A DNA stretch of 64,000 bases, taken from Dryas octopetala. Its lineage: Eukaryota; Streptophyta; Magnoliopsida; Rosales; Rosaceae. The stretch covers positions 12,069,738 through 12,133,737 of the forward strand of contig OY992833.1 of the NCBI GenBank assembly GCA_963921425.1, given 5' to 3'. The position numbers and the translations under genes are program-made. Shown here one piece after another: positions 16,427 through 27,150 of this stretch; positions within the stretch are counted from its first letter, which is position 1, and every line of letters begins with the position of its first letter. The notes under the pieces are model-generated. The model saw only the letters and a program-made list of their open reading frames with translations, was not told where the DNA came from and did not search any database.

Positions 16427-18502
16427 CAATATTTGTAAGCATATGCTTGGTGCAGACATGCTATAGAATTACCACACCTTATGAATTAGTCTGAGGAAAG
16501 ACTTGAAACAACATGAGGAAATAATTATTCTTTGTTGCTGTTGGAATTCTTAAAAGCCTATTTTTAGAGTCTTATTGTAACATGTAATTCAACCTCTGCA
16601 ACATACTCTTTCTTTTCCTGCTAAGTGGTCTTTTTGACTTGTCCATAATATCTTCTACTTACTACATATGATCTTCAATGGGATTGTATTTAGTTAGTGT
16701 GCTTAGTTATGAACTTCAACAAAAAAAAAAATACATACCATCTTCACCGTAAGTTGGTGATTCAACCAGCTGCAAGACTTTGTAAACCTCAACAGCATTG
16801 AGAATGGGAGGAAGGGTAGAGTCCTCTGCTTTATATATAGAAATATGGTGATCTTTCCCCACCAGAGCTCGTGAATTAGATATTATGTCTGTTTGTAAGT
16901 AACGGGGAACGAATGGTCCAAAAAGTGGAGTCCCATTCCAAGATATATTGAATTTTCTTGACTGATTTCTCTCAAGCTGCTCCACTTCAGCAAAGTACAT
17001 ATAAACATAAAATTGAGCATCCAAATCAGTTGTGTTCCAGTACAACTCCAAAGGTTCACTTCTATTCTGGGGTCTGGCTGCAGTCTTGATTACTTCATAT
17101 GGCGCTCTATATCCATTCTCATAGGTAGTAATTGGTAAAGAGGTGCTAACGGAATCCCAAGAAGGAGAAATGTAAAGAGACCAAATGCGGTCATAAATAT
17201 CATCTCCATATCGACCTGTTCCATTGCTTGATCCGATATCTAGTCTTTCAAGGAGTACTAATGTTGCAGACGTTGCAAACTCCGTTTCATACGTTGAGCT
17301 GTTTAGCGGTCTCAATTCCAATGCTGAAATGAAAGGAGTTCCTAAACCTTTGTTTAGCAGACAAACATTTATGGTATCGGATTGTGCAAAACCAACAATC
17401 TCCTTTGTAACAATATGAGAAGCATTTCCAAATTTCACCGTGGACCAGAAGTTGACGTCAAGATAGAGATCAAATTCTGGTAGCTTGTTTTCTCCATTGT
17501 AGTTTCCATATAAGAAAGATGCTCTCATTAAATTCAAACTGCCATTTCCAGCTTCAGGTTTCAAATTGTAGCAATTTTTGTTTCCTTGAGGAAAACTCCT
17601 AAGGTCTGAGAGGGGAAATGGTAGGTTAGGATTGTTTTCATACATATATTCAGTGGAGATATTCTGGTTTAACCCTGTATCTATGAAGTCTCCATCCGGT
17701 GAGTAAGTTATGTTGGTATCCGTGTCTTCATAGAGCTTTGAGGGAGAGCCACAGTCAATGCTTATGAAGCCTAAACAAGAACAAATAAACTACATATGAT
17801 CAGAAGAAACGAGGTGTTTCTGATTGTTAATACAAAAGAACAAAATCATAGGCCATATACAGACATCACAAAATATTAATGGGTTTGTGGTAGCACAAGT
17901 CATTCTTTCAAATACTAATGAACAAGCATTACAATATAATTGGAACACCAATACCAGGTAAAGTCAAAAGATTAGCATGCAACAGAGGAACACTAAGCAT
18001 GTACAATATGAACGTACTCTCAGAGGAAAATCAACACAGCAAATATTACTTCTACAACCAATTAGCAGGCAAAACTAGTAAGGCCTGAGAAGTTACCTGG
18101 CAAAACTAGGAGCAAGCTCAGGAAATGACTTGCTGAGCAAATATAATATAAATCACAACATATATGTAAATATTACAAATTCCAAACAGAAGTCAGAAAT
18201 AATAGAGCGCATTACTTTTCCCAAGTCACCATTTCAGGATTTACTTAAGTGATTCTAAACATAGGCTTCATATATACTTGGGTCTATATCAGTGGTGCAG
18301 ATAGCAAGAGGCTAAGAGCACAAGCAACCACTTGAAAGAAACAGTTTCTTTCTACAAGAAAGTACAGTTAGAGGTACACAAGAAGTTATAAGCATATATG
18401 GAAACTGCTGAATCTGATAACTAGACACAATAGTACCTATTCGGCGCTGCCCATGAACTAGACTTGCAGAGACCAACAGAAGGAGGAAGGCAGTTGACAA
18501 TT

Positions 18503-18506
<4 letters not shown>
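12895..18506 (-). CDS. Malectin-like/LRR receptor kinase (LRR-I type)
   Basis: A plasma-membrane receptor kinase of the LRR-I group (relatives include IOS1, FRK1/SIRK and At1g51-type kinases), expected to sense extracellular or cell-wall cues and phosphorylate targets on Ser/Thr. Twelve exons: 18506-18437, 17770-16739, 16346-16154, 16060-15989, 15882-15811, 15730-15650, 15507-15362, 14930-14713, 14543-14417, 14258-14199, 14036-13847 and 13351-12895. They total 2,718 bp, exactly 905 codons plus stop. Order: signal peptide 1-20, malectin-like domain about 24-367 (IDCG start, many N-glycosylation sites), a WxGDPC-type linker, LRRs about 433-506 with two 72-bp LRR exons, transmembrane helix about 525-547, kinase about 585-860. 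Visible catalytic parts are GKGGYG, VAVK, HRDVK (705-709), DFG (725-727) and [11 protein letters not shown], so an RD kinase that looks competent. All splice sites are canonical. The last exon lies within the duplicated block. Confidence 0.93.
13452..13740. mobile_element. MITE (Mutator-type signature) in receptor-kinase intron 11
   Basis: A 289-bp element with ~23-bp terminal inverted repeats: GAGAAATTCTCACATCCACA at the left and its near-exact complement ending GAGAATTACTC at the right. Flanks are TTGAAACTAG (13442-13451) and TTAAAACTAG (13741-13750). That is a 10-bp target duplication with one mismatch, which fits Mutator-like elements (9-11 bp). The interior is itself partly palindromic, with repeated CAATCCTATA/TATAGGATTG words. 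The big duplication's right endpoint falls about 73 bp before its right end. Confidence 0.75.

Positions 18507-18580
<74 letters not shown>
18507..18580. repeat. (CT)n microsatellite touching the kinase start codon
   Basis: About 74 bp of pure CT on the plus strand, (GA)n on the gene strand. It ends directly at the ATG of the receptor kinase, so it forms the last part of the 5' UTR if that start is used. The start is well supported because it opens a standard signal peptide. The tract is likely to vary in length between individuals (inference). Confidence 0.9.
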
Positions 18581-18581
<1 letters not shown>

Positions 18582-18717
18582 TTGGGCCTATGAATCTAGT
18601 ACTGGAAAGGTATGACACTGTAGATTCTTGCACAACTCATTATATATTATTGTATTTACATGGATACATGCATATAAGTGAATCATCAATCATATCTAAC
18701 TAAGAGAGCAACTTGGC

Positions 18718-18745
18718 CCGGTCAATATCTGTGCTGGTCAAGGTT
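18718..18745 (-). promoter_or_regulatory. Two W-box cores upstream of the receptor kinase
   Basis: On the gene strand, TTGACC occurs twice (18720-18725 and 18736-18741), about 215-235 bp upstream of the start codon. TTGACC/T is the known WRKY binding core, and defence-induced kinases of this family are WRKY targets. Presence of the words is seen; function is inference. Confidence 0.4.
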
Positions 18746-20490
18746 ATTCAAATATTGATTTCGCATACAATTGTGTGATGAACATACTAGTCAGACCATA
18801 TCATTTATCCATTTTCAACCCACCAAGTTTTAAACATGGGAGAAATGGGATAATAGATTTGTATGATGACCATAGTTGGTAGTCCAACTTTGATCACCAT
18901 GTCATTTTAAAAAGAAGATTCTACCTACTAGCTAGTTTGAGAGTAGGTAGGGGCATTATTCATATCATCATATATATGTTTGTGAGAGGAACTTCCTTTT
19001 TACTTAGCATGAAAGCCAATCTTTGAGCCGACAAAGAAAATGGAAAAACAGAAAGATATTAGGAAACGCAACTACAAGTCTCAAAGGCATTTATAAAAGG
19101 TAAGTGGAGCCTAGCTAGAACTTAAATATATAATTTTCTCCAACTTGCATATAATTTTCTCCAACATTATGAGGTCAAATTAGTGGGTATCAAGAAACAT
19201 AACAAAAAGAAAAGGACAAAAAGAAAGAAATCTATGTGCTTGCAAATCCAATGGGACTAAAGCATTGTGCCTTGAATGAAAAGTTGAGAACTGTGTGCTT
19301 ATTATATATACTGAACTTTTACTGTTTTTTTTTTTTTTTTAAATCTTGGGGAGGGAGTTCAATAGTGTGGAGAAAAATATGAATGGAACACAAACCATCC
19401 ATAATAATTTAGAAGGGCACATTGGTGCTGGCAGTTCCATCTGTGTCTCTAGCTTTGTGGCATTTTGTCATAACATTTTATTTCCCCTCCTTTTAGGCTT
19501 ATAGCACCCAAAATGGCATTTCCTTTGTATAATTTTGTCCTGTGTGTCTTTATCTCATTCATATGGCCATATGGGTAATGGGATGATCAAGAACGAAAAT
19601 CGTGAGCCACCTCTACATAGACAGAAAATGCTTGCGTGTTATACTCTATTTACTCTCATAAGATCTCCTCGTATGCTAATTATGTGGTTACTTATTGTGA
19701 GAGTAAGATAATATTTCTCTGTTATATGCAAACTTTTATGCTACATAGATCTTGGTCGTTTGATGAGGATTTGACGGTTTAAAAACATTATTTACAAGAA
19801 GAACATGTATGACTAAAGGTCTTCAGTGAAATAGAGCGTATTCGTCATCTTAATTACTTAATCCTATAAAACGGTGAGGCTCAGGTATAAATACATCCAC
19901 CATTATAAGAGGTATTTCAAATTGTTCACGAACAAAAAAAAATCAAATTTATACATTAATTAATAAAAACTTATGATATAGCACATTCGTCAAGATTTAT
20001 ATTAAAAAAAGAGTTAAATGACACGTTGGACATGCATTAGCTATGTCCAGCATAACATTTAACATTTTTTTGGACAAAAATCTTAACAGATATGCTATAT
20101 TGTAAGTTCTTGTTAAATAATATATGAATTTGAAATCTTTTTCTTTTAGTGGACAAACTTGAAATACCCCTTATAGTTGGTGAATATATTTGTACTTGAG
20201 TCAAAAGGTGACTAGTTACTATTTCAAAATAAACTTAAATTTATTACACCATTTCATATCCTATCTTGAAGATTTTATTTCATTTCATGACTTATTTATA
20301 ACTGTTAAATTTTTATCGAGCAAGTGGTTAAGCTTTGAGTTTTAATAACTAGTGGTGGATCTAAAAATTTGTCTTTATGAAGACGTGATGAAGAATAATC
20401 ATAGCATTTAACTTTATTATTATTATTATTATTTCAATAGAAAGAGGGATTGAATTTGACTGCAGACATGCAAATTCTACGAATTTTCTA
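18746..20490. other. Intergenic DNA upstream of the receptor kinase
   Basis: AT-rich, with a poly-T tract near 19324-19341 and an (ATT)n run near 20418-20434. No reading frame, RNA gene or bounded element recognised. Confidence 0.5.
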
Positions 20491-20810
20491 ATTGGAGTAC
20501 CCCCCAACTGCTTATGGCATTTAGCTTAGAAATTGGCTCTCTAAAGCATTTTATCAAACAATTTTGTCACACCCCTTAAGGACAAAAATCATCAAAGTTA
20601 AGGATAATGGTCTACATCTAATGGAGCAAAAAGTCGCTTAATGGCATTAATTGGAGTACCCACCGACTGCTTATGACATTTAGCTTAGAAATTGGCTCTC
20701 TAAAGCATTTTATCAAACAATTTTGTCACACCCCTTAAGGACAAAAATCATCAAAGTTGAGGATAATGCTCTACATCTAATGGAGCAAAACGTCGCTTAA
20801 TGGCATTAAT
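20491..20810. repeat. Tandem duplication, two copies of 159 bp
   Basis: Copies start at 20491 and 20650 with ATTGGAGTACCC and differ at a handful of positions, for example GGATAATGGTC versus GGATAATGCTC. Each contains CACACCCCTTAAGGAC. It lies in the MND1 upstream region. A second, smaller direct repeat follows at about 20845-20893 (26-bp period, TTGTTCTTGACATTAAAACG). Confidence 0.85.
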
Positions 20811-20991
20811 TGACCGCTCAATAATACATACATGTGCATTATTATTGTTCTTGACATTAAAACGGCAATATTGTTCTTGACATTAAAACGGCATGTCGTA
20901 TCGTAAGTGTTGTATTCAGCTTTCAGCAACAAGTAAATTTGAAATTCAAAGTAAGCAATGAGATTTCAGCATACGAACTAGAACACTGAAA

Positions 20992-21014
20992 ATATTATAT
21001 AAATATTTCCCGCC
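20992..21014 (+). promoter_or_regulatory. MND1 core promoter: TATA-like box and E2F-type site
   Basis: A TATATAAAT word at about 20996 is followed at once by TTTCCCGCC (21006-21014), a perfect match to the E2F/DP consensus TTTSSCGC. Transcription would then start about 21025-21035, giving a ~140-bp 5' UTR that contains a short direct repeat (CAGAGGCTTCTTCTT, near 21041 and 21060). E2F control suits a cell-cycle or meiosis gene, but binding is inferred. Confidence 0.5.
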
Positions 21015-21167
21015 AAACCAGACGCTTCTTTTTAGCACTTCAGAGGCTTCTTCTTGGTTCAGAGGCTTCTTCTTCAGCGAGGCACGAACTACAGCGATTC
21101 CTCCATTTTTGAATCTGATTCCATCCTTGTCTGTCTTAAGCTATTCGTCGTCTTTTAGATCGCCTCA

Positions 21168-23478
21168 ATGGTAAATCACTCCCTCTAAACCCTAATTTTC
21201 ATTTCAATTTTCCTGTATTATTTTCATTTTCCAATAGCATCAGATCTCTCAAATTCGTACCTTATTGCTCCGTTTGGTTACCGAGAAAATGCACGAAAGA
21301 GCAAAAATCAGTACAATTTCTTTTTTTTATCTTCAATTCTTTTTCATTTTTCCAATTAGTTATCCGTCTCATACAGAAATTAAGTGTGTTATGATTTTGA
21401 ATCAAAGTTACTGCAAATTTCTCGAACCAATTTTAGCTAGAAGATAGTTATAATTTTTCTTCTGTTTATTTATTTATTTTTTGAGTTTTTCGCCATCTTT
21501 TGATTTCTGTACAGTCGAAGAAAAGAGGCCTTTCATTGGACGAGAAGCGTGACAGGATTCTTCAGATCTTTTACGAGTGTCAAGATTTCTTCCTTGTGAG
21601 TATTATTAATTATTATGCCCCATTGTTATAATTTGATGCATTACATATTAATTTACTCCTAACTTTATTTTGTAAGCCCCTTGTTTTGAATTTATTGCTA
21701 TAATATTAAATGTGATTATTTTTATCCGTTTCTTTATGATTGAGAACACTGTTAATCATTTGGGCTTATAGTGTTTTTGTTATAATTTGATGAATCATAT
21801 ATATATTCACTCGTAATTTTATTTTCTATGCCCTTTTCTTGTTATTATTATTTTGAATTTATTGCCAAAATTTCAAATGCGATTGTTTTTATGCATTTCT
21901 TAATGATTGTGAACACTGTGAATCATTTGGGCTTATAGTGTTTTGTTTTGTTGATGGTTTCAGCTGAAGGAGCTTGAGAAGTCAGGACCAAAGAAAGGTG
22001 TTATCACTCAGTCTGTGAAAGATGTGGTCCAAAGTTTAGTGGATGATGACCTTGTTTTCAAAGACAAGATTGGAACCTCTGTAAGTAGATATCTGCTTCC
22101 ACAATCTACATACATACATACACTTTTTGAATTGAGGGCTTAAATCTTTTCATAGCTCTGTTACACAAAATGGGTCCTCCTTATACTTGGCCAACACAAA
22201 TTTTGCAGGGTGTTTTATTGAAGAAAATTGTACATACTTGTTTATTTATCTTGGAATTTTGTGATGTATATAGTATTAAAATTTCAGGTGTATTTTTGGA
22301 GTCTTCCTAGCTCTGCTGGAAATCAGGTAAATTCGATGTTTTAGATTCTAACCTCAATTCAACAGGGTAGGATTAATTTGTGCTGAAATTCCTATTAAGT
22401 AAATTCATGCTACTATGTTTTGTTGCTGGGCAGCTTAGGAATGTGTATAGCAGACTTGAATCTGATCTCCAAAGCAGTAAGAAGAGGCATGCAGAACTTG
22501 TTGACCAGTGTAATGCGCTCAAGAAGGGACGAGAGGAATCTGTGAGTTATTTTGAGTGTAAATTTCTTTCAAAGGCTTTAACTATCATTCTCTACTTTGT
22601 AAGACTGATCTATATGGTTATTATAGTTAGTATGCATCTGAATTTCAAATTTTTTCCAGGATGAACGAGATGAGGCCTTAGCTGAGCTAAAAGCCATTGA
22701 GCTAAAGTATAATGAGCTGAAGGTTGGAGTATATCCTAAACTTTTTTGATGCATTAAACAATATGAATGATTTGAATAAGATTCTGACTGCAGTCCATTG
22801 CCATTTTCAGGCTGAGATGGGGCAGTATGCAGACAATGATCCAGCTGCCTTTGAAGCAATGAGTTAAGGATTGCTTTTGATTCCTCAACCATAGTAGAAT
22901 GTCACCCTTTTAACATCTAAGTGACATTAACTGCTAGATGTTTCACAACTTCCGGATGTTACACATACTGACCGTATTATAATTATATTGGCAGAGAACG
23001 CAATTGAAGTTGCCCATACAGCAGCTAATCGATGGACAGGTTTTACCTTCACATGTTTAAATCCATAAATTAGGACTAGTTGCATTCTTTTTTTTTTTTT
23101 TTTTTTTTTTTTCTGACTGGCCATGGTTTCAAACTGTACAGACAACATTTTCACAGTGCGTCAGTGGTGCTCAAATAACTTTCAGGAGGCCAAAGAGCAG
23201 CTTGAGAACATGTACAAGGAGGTAAATTAGACTTAAATGAGAATACAGGAATATACCATTTTATATTTAAAACTCATAAGCTTGGCATGCTGAGGTTCTC
23301 ATTTGTAATGTCAGCTGAAAGCGTATGCTCCATTTGAAGCTCATCATCTAGTTCCCACTTCCCAGTTTCTTTCTGTTGTTTGAGATCTTGCTTTCAACTG
23401 TTTATGCAGATTGGAATAACAGATGACTTTGACTATCTCGAGATGTCACCAGTTCCACTGAGCTCAGTTGGCGATTAG
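21168..23478 (+). CDS. MND1: Meiotic nuclear division protein 1 homologue
   Basis: MND1 pairs with HOP2 as a coiled-coil heterodimer that stimulates DMC1/RAD51 strand invasion during meiotic recombination in the nucleus. Ten exons: 21168-21170, 21515-21595, 21964-22080, 22288-22326, 22434-22541, 22660-22722, 22811-22862, 22995-23039, 23142-23221 and 23410-23478. They total 657 bp, 218 aa. The protein opens MSKKRGLSLDEKRDRILQIF, has the winged-helix segment KGVITQSVKDVVQSLVDDDL and VYFWSLPS, a coiled coil (about 85-155) and the family words ANRWTDNIFTVRQWCSN and GITDDFDYLE. It is slightly shorter at the C-terminus than the Arabidopsis protein. The first coding exon is only the ATG, followed directly by GTAAAT. 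The exon 6 donor is the weak GTTGGA. No damage seen. Confidence 0.93.
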
Positions 23479-24166
23479 GCGCTGAAAGGCAACCTCAGGG
23501 CGATATATGGTATGGTTTATGCTTCTTGAGGATGTCAAACACTACTAACAGATGAGTATGAAAACTGGAGACAAGCCAGATTGGACGAGGATCGTACAAA
23601 CAGACAAGCAGAAATGTCACTGATGTTTGTAGTATAATTTCAGGTTTACTACTTGAATACTGCTGTCTCGGTTAGGTATATAAAATCATAATTGTAAGAA
23701 CAGGGTGATATGATGCTTAATCACATCATGCAGGGGTTCAATATAGCTATGAACTCTTGGTATTTGACTGTGGGTACATGGTATTTTGAGGTGATAAGAT
23801 GGAAATTATAAACTCTTGGTTTACAGGTGACTTGAAACATCTTGTATTTGTGTCATATAAATGCACCAACACAACACCAACACCAATGTCTGTTTGCCTA
23901 GCCTGCTGCATTGCATGGACTTGTACCAGGCTCTATGGCTTGGTTATGGGCCTGTCAATATTTCCTGGCCGTTTTATTATTGGCAGACTTTTCCTTACCC
24001 AGACCAGCTTCGTCTGGACAGAGATTTGGGCCTGAGTCTGCAAACTTCGGCCTGACCCACACACACACACTAAATTTTGCACCGACCTTTCTTCTTCTTA
24101 CTCTTATATATTGAATAGATCGATCATATACTTATGGAAATTCCTAATTATTTCTTTGCAGACTTT
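23479..24166. other. MND1 3' UTR and intergenic DNA
   Basis: The first few hundred bases after the stop probably form the MND1 3' UTR. A short (AC)n run lies near 24058-24070. No further gene seen. Confidence 0.5.
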
Positions 24167-24175
24167 TAAGTTTTA

Positions 24176-24540
24176 GGGTTAAATACAAAAATGATTCACG
24201 AATTTTACACTGATTCTCAATTTGGTCCACTAACTATAAAAAGTGTTAATTTGATCCACGAATTTTTCTAGTTGTATCAAAGCAGTATAAACGTTAATTT
24301 CCATTCGAAAATTAATGGAATTAGTCATATGAAATGTGATGAACGGACTAAAATGCCCTTGAAAATGTGGTCACTTGTTGTACACATGACCAATTTTCGT
24401 TAAATTTTTCGATAGAAATTAACGTTTGTACTGTTTTTGTACAACTTGAAAAGTTTGTGGACCAAATTGACACTTTTTATAGTTAGTGTACCAAATTGAG
24501 ATTCACTGTAAAGTTTATAGACTATTTTTGTATTTAACCC
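24176..24540. mobile_element. MITE with perfect 9-bp target duplication
   Basis: A 365-bp element whose two halves are long imperfect inverted repeats: GGGTTAAATACAAAAATGAT at the left, its complement TTTTTGTATTTAACCC at the right, and matching ACTAACTATAAAAAGTGT words within. TAAGTTTTA flanks it on both sides (24167-24175 and 24541-24549). The 9-bp duplication and long inverted repeats point to the Mutator superfamily (inference). No coding capacity. Confidence 0.85.
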
Positions 24541-24625
24541 TAAGTTTTAATATATCATTTCATCATATTGACAACCATTAAAAATGTAATAGAACCTTCC
24601 ATTATCGAGATAAAATCAAACAGTT

Positions 24626-25188
24626 TTTTTGATAAAGCATCTCATTACATTAGATTAGCTAAAAGGCAGAGTAAATACAAAGAAAGAACCCAAAAGGCTT
24701 ACAAGAAGGCAAAAGCCTACATAAGTGGAGCATCAAAGCCCACAGAAATTTCAAGTTCTCATCGTGTTGAGCAGACATTATAGCCACCAAACGGAGCCAG
24801 TGAGGTGTTGAAGGACTTAACGAATTTGTCGCGTTAGGGTCAACGATCCTACTAACAACTCTAAATCGAGGTCGATAGTAGCTCATAGTAGCAGATCGAG
24901 CAATAGTAATCGGTGGAAACATGACTCATGACTGGTACCAGCAGAAATAGTGTCAACCAAACACCTTGAGATGAAAGCTGCAAGATGCAGTAGGAAAGAC
25001 TTCCAAAATGGAAGTATGGAAAAACTCTCACTATTGAGGGAGGAGAATATCCTTGAGTTGGGGGGAGAAAGGGAAGGGAAGGGAAGGGAAGGGGAGGGGA
25101 GGGAAGGCCAGCTCCCCTCACCCTCCCTGGAGTGTGCGATTGTAGGAGGGCTTGAGGAGAGAGAAGAGAGAAAACAGAGGTGGCGGCT
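24626..25188 (-). mobile_element. Short LINE insertion with 18-bp target duplication
   Basis: AGATAAAATCAAACAGTT occurs at 24608-24625 and again at 25189-25206, an exact 18-bp target-site duplication. Read on the minus strand, the insert starts with a CT-rich leader (CCGCCACCTCTG; CCCTTCCC repeats near 25075-25110). It ends with TTTTAGCTAATCTAATG, TTTATC and a short A-tail, a typical plant L1-LINE 3' end. At 563 bp it lacks ORF2. It is either an internally deleted copy joining 5' and 3' UTRs or a non-autonomous relative. Confidence 0.75.
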
Positions 25189-25206
25189 AGATAAAATCAA
25201 ACAGTT

Positions 25207-26279
25207 GAAATCTGTTTTGTTGGATTTGTGATTTGTATCTAAAAGAACAGGCTAGCGGCTCAATTATTTTTTAACTTTGGTACAGCTCAAAATTATTGAG
25301 GATATGAGTGGAGTCAAACGAATTGGGATTGAATGCTTCCTTCTGTACCCAAATAGAGCTTCTTTCTTATTTTGTACCCAAACAGGATTCCACACAAAAT
25401 TTGAGAGAAAAAATTTCAATTTTAAATGAAAGATGAAGATAAAAAGTGACAATTGTTTTCAAAATAAGAAACAAAAATATGTGCAATTGGGTGAGGGAGT
25501 GAGCGGGGTGGGCAGTGTTCCCAAATTCCACCACTTTGGTTTACCCTATGTCCCTAACCACCCAAATGTTAAACCCTAATTGTAACAAATTATTAAATAG
25601 TCAGATACGAAGTGAGTTGCATCTTTTATCCATACAAAGTTACGCAGGCAGCAAGAGTGATAGAAATTGACAAAAAAATGTTAATGGAATTGACGTCGAG
25701 GATTAAAGTGACACAATAACTTGAGATAAAATTGAAGTGTAAAGTTAAAACTCGCTAGTTGGTCCTAAATAAGCTAGAGGGGGAAGGGGTGAATAATGAG
25801 AAGTGGGAAGACTGTTTTTATATTTTTTTAAAAAATTAATGGGGATGCAAAAATAATGTGGATGGGAAAATAGGACAGAGGGATGAGAATATAAGCACTC
25901 ATGAGGTATACCTCATTTGAACCTGTTCATAACCATGTTCAATTAAGGTATGGCTTCACAAATTCAAAGGTCCATCACTAGCTCAGTTGCTAGGCTCTTC
26001 AAATTCGTTAGTCTGGCGTGTCATATCTCTTAAGAACCAAGTCATTCCTAAATTGTCCAGATTTCAAGCAACGGCCTAGTTTCTAGACCCTAGTTGGTTT
26101 CTACTTATGTCTATTTTAATTAAAGTCGAGAATGTTGACTAGTTAAGTACCTACAACATGACAAAGTGAGTGCATGAGAAAATTAGGAGAGCTCTGACAC
26201 AATATCAATGCCCATGTGCTTATGGGTTGACCTTAGACATCATGTTGTGGGGTTACCAATGATATGGTCTCAATAATTA
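25207..26279. other. Intergenic DNA left of the Mutator-like element
   Basis: AT-rich. I see no gene, inverted repeat or target duplication here apart from the flank duplication of the Mutator-like element at its right edge. Confidence 0.5.
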
Positions 26280-26288
26280 TTAAATTAA

Positions 26289-26786
26289 GGGATTAATGCC
26301 ATTTTGCTCCCCAGACTATGACACTTGTATCAGTTTGCTCCCCAGACTATTAATTTAGAAAAATAAGGACCTTGACTTTGTCAATTTAGCCAATTTAGGA
26401 TATTCCGTCAACTTATACAATTTCCGTCTAAAATTCCGTTTGTGCAGAACCACGTGCTTTTCACATGAGTTCATTCTTTAGGACAAAATGGTCTTTTCCC
26501 TTCCATTGAGACCTGACCATGTTCCCTCCTTTATTTCCCTCCTGAACTGAACCTAGGGATTGTTCATTGGTTAGTAATTGAGGCCACATAATACGAATAG
26601 TCTACTGCTTCAGAAAGAAAGGGTTTGTTGGTTCTCAAGCTTGGAGAATCTTCTACGTGGAAAGTTTCTGAAGATGCCCATCAAGTTGAGGGACAAAGGT
26701 GAAGCTCCACTGTATTGTAAGTTCCCACTTTTCTCTTTTTGTTATTGTTTGGTTGGGGGCTGCAGATAAATTTGACCATAAAATTG
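26289..26786 (+). repeat. MULE left terminal inverted repeat
   Basis: Complementary to 31094-31591. Contains a direct repeat of GTTTGCTCCCCAGACTAT-like words near the tip. Towards its inner end is a conserved frame (MPIKLRDKGEAPLYC, about 26673-26717) followed by a donor-like GTAAGT, so the repeat probably holds promoter plus a first exon for inward transcription. Confidence 0.9.
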
Positions 26787-27150
26787 TTACTAGTGAACAA
26801 GGAAGCCATAAAATTATTACTAGTTGTTTACAAAAAACAACTTACCAGGTAGTTGTGGCAGAACAAACAACGTTTATGGTGTTTAGTTTTTGCAATTTTT
26901 TGTTTGCTTTTGGTGATAATACTAAGTTTTATTTTTTGTTGATTTATTTTTTCAGGGGAATGTGAGGTGTGATTACTAGGAGTGGTACGACCCCCCAATT
27001 TGTGATTGTTCAAGATCCATAATACTTGGGTTGCTTAGAAAAAATAACAGTATGGAGGACCAACTGACTTGTCATAAAGCAAAGGAGAAAAAGCTTTGGT
27101 TTTGTTTGTTTTTGTCTTGGATGTTCAAATTGATGGGTGTCTGGGGGCCA
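26578..27150 (+). pseudogene. Decayed GRF-zinc-finger gene in the MULE left half
   Basis: The pattern matches the small plant GRF-type zinc finger proteins often carried by MULEs. A first exon in the terminal repeat ends EAPLYC before GTAAGT (26717). The middle zinc-finger part is not recognisable. A last exon after TTTTTTCAG (starting about 26956) reads GNVRCDY, stop, EWYDPPICDCSRS, IILGLLRK, then KEKKLWFCLFLSWMF, a typical C-terminal membrane segment. The in-frame stop after CDY and the lost middle exon make it a pseudogene. The GRF finger normally binds zinc and nucleic acid; its role in transposition is not established. Confidence 0.5.

Noticed and set aside
18421-18703. Frames made of (RE)n or (SL)n through the GA/CT tract
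   Set aside because: Simple translation of a microsatellite; the same applies at 60030-60227 and 50917-51174.
24950-25231. Plus-strand Gly/Glu-rich frame
   Set aside because: It is the complement of the CT-rich LINE leader and crosses the LINE boundary and target duplication.
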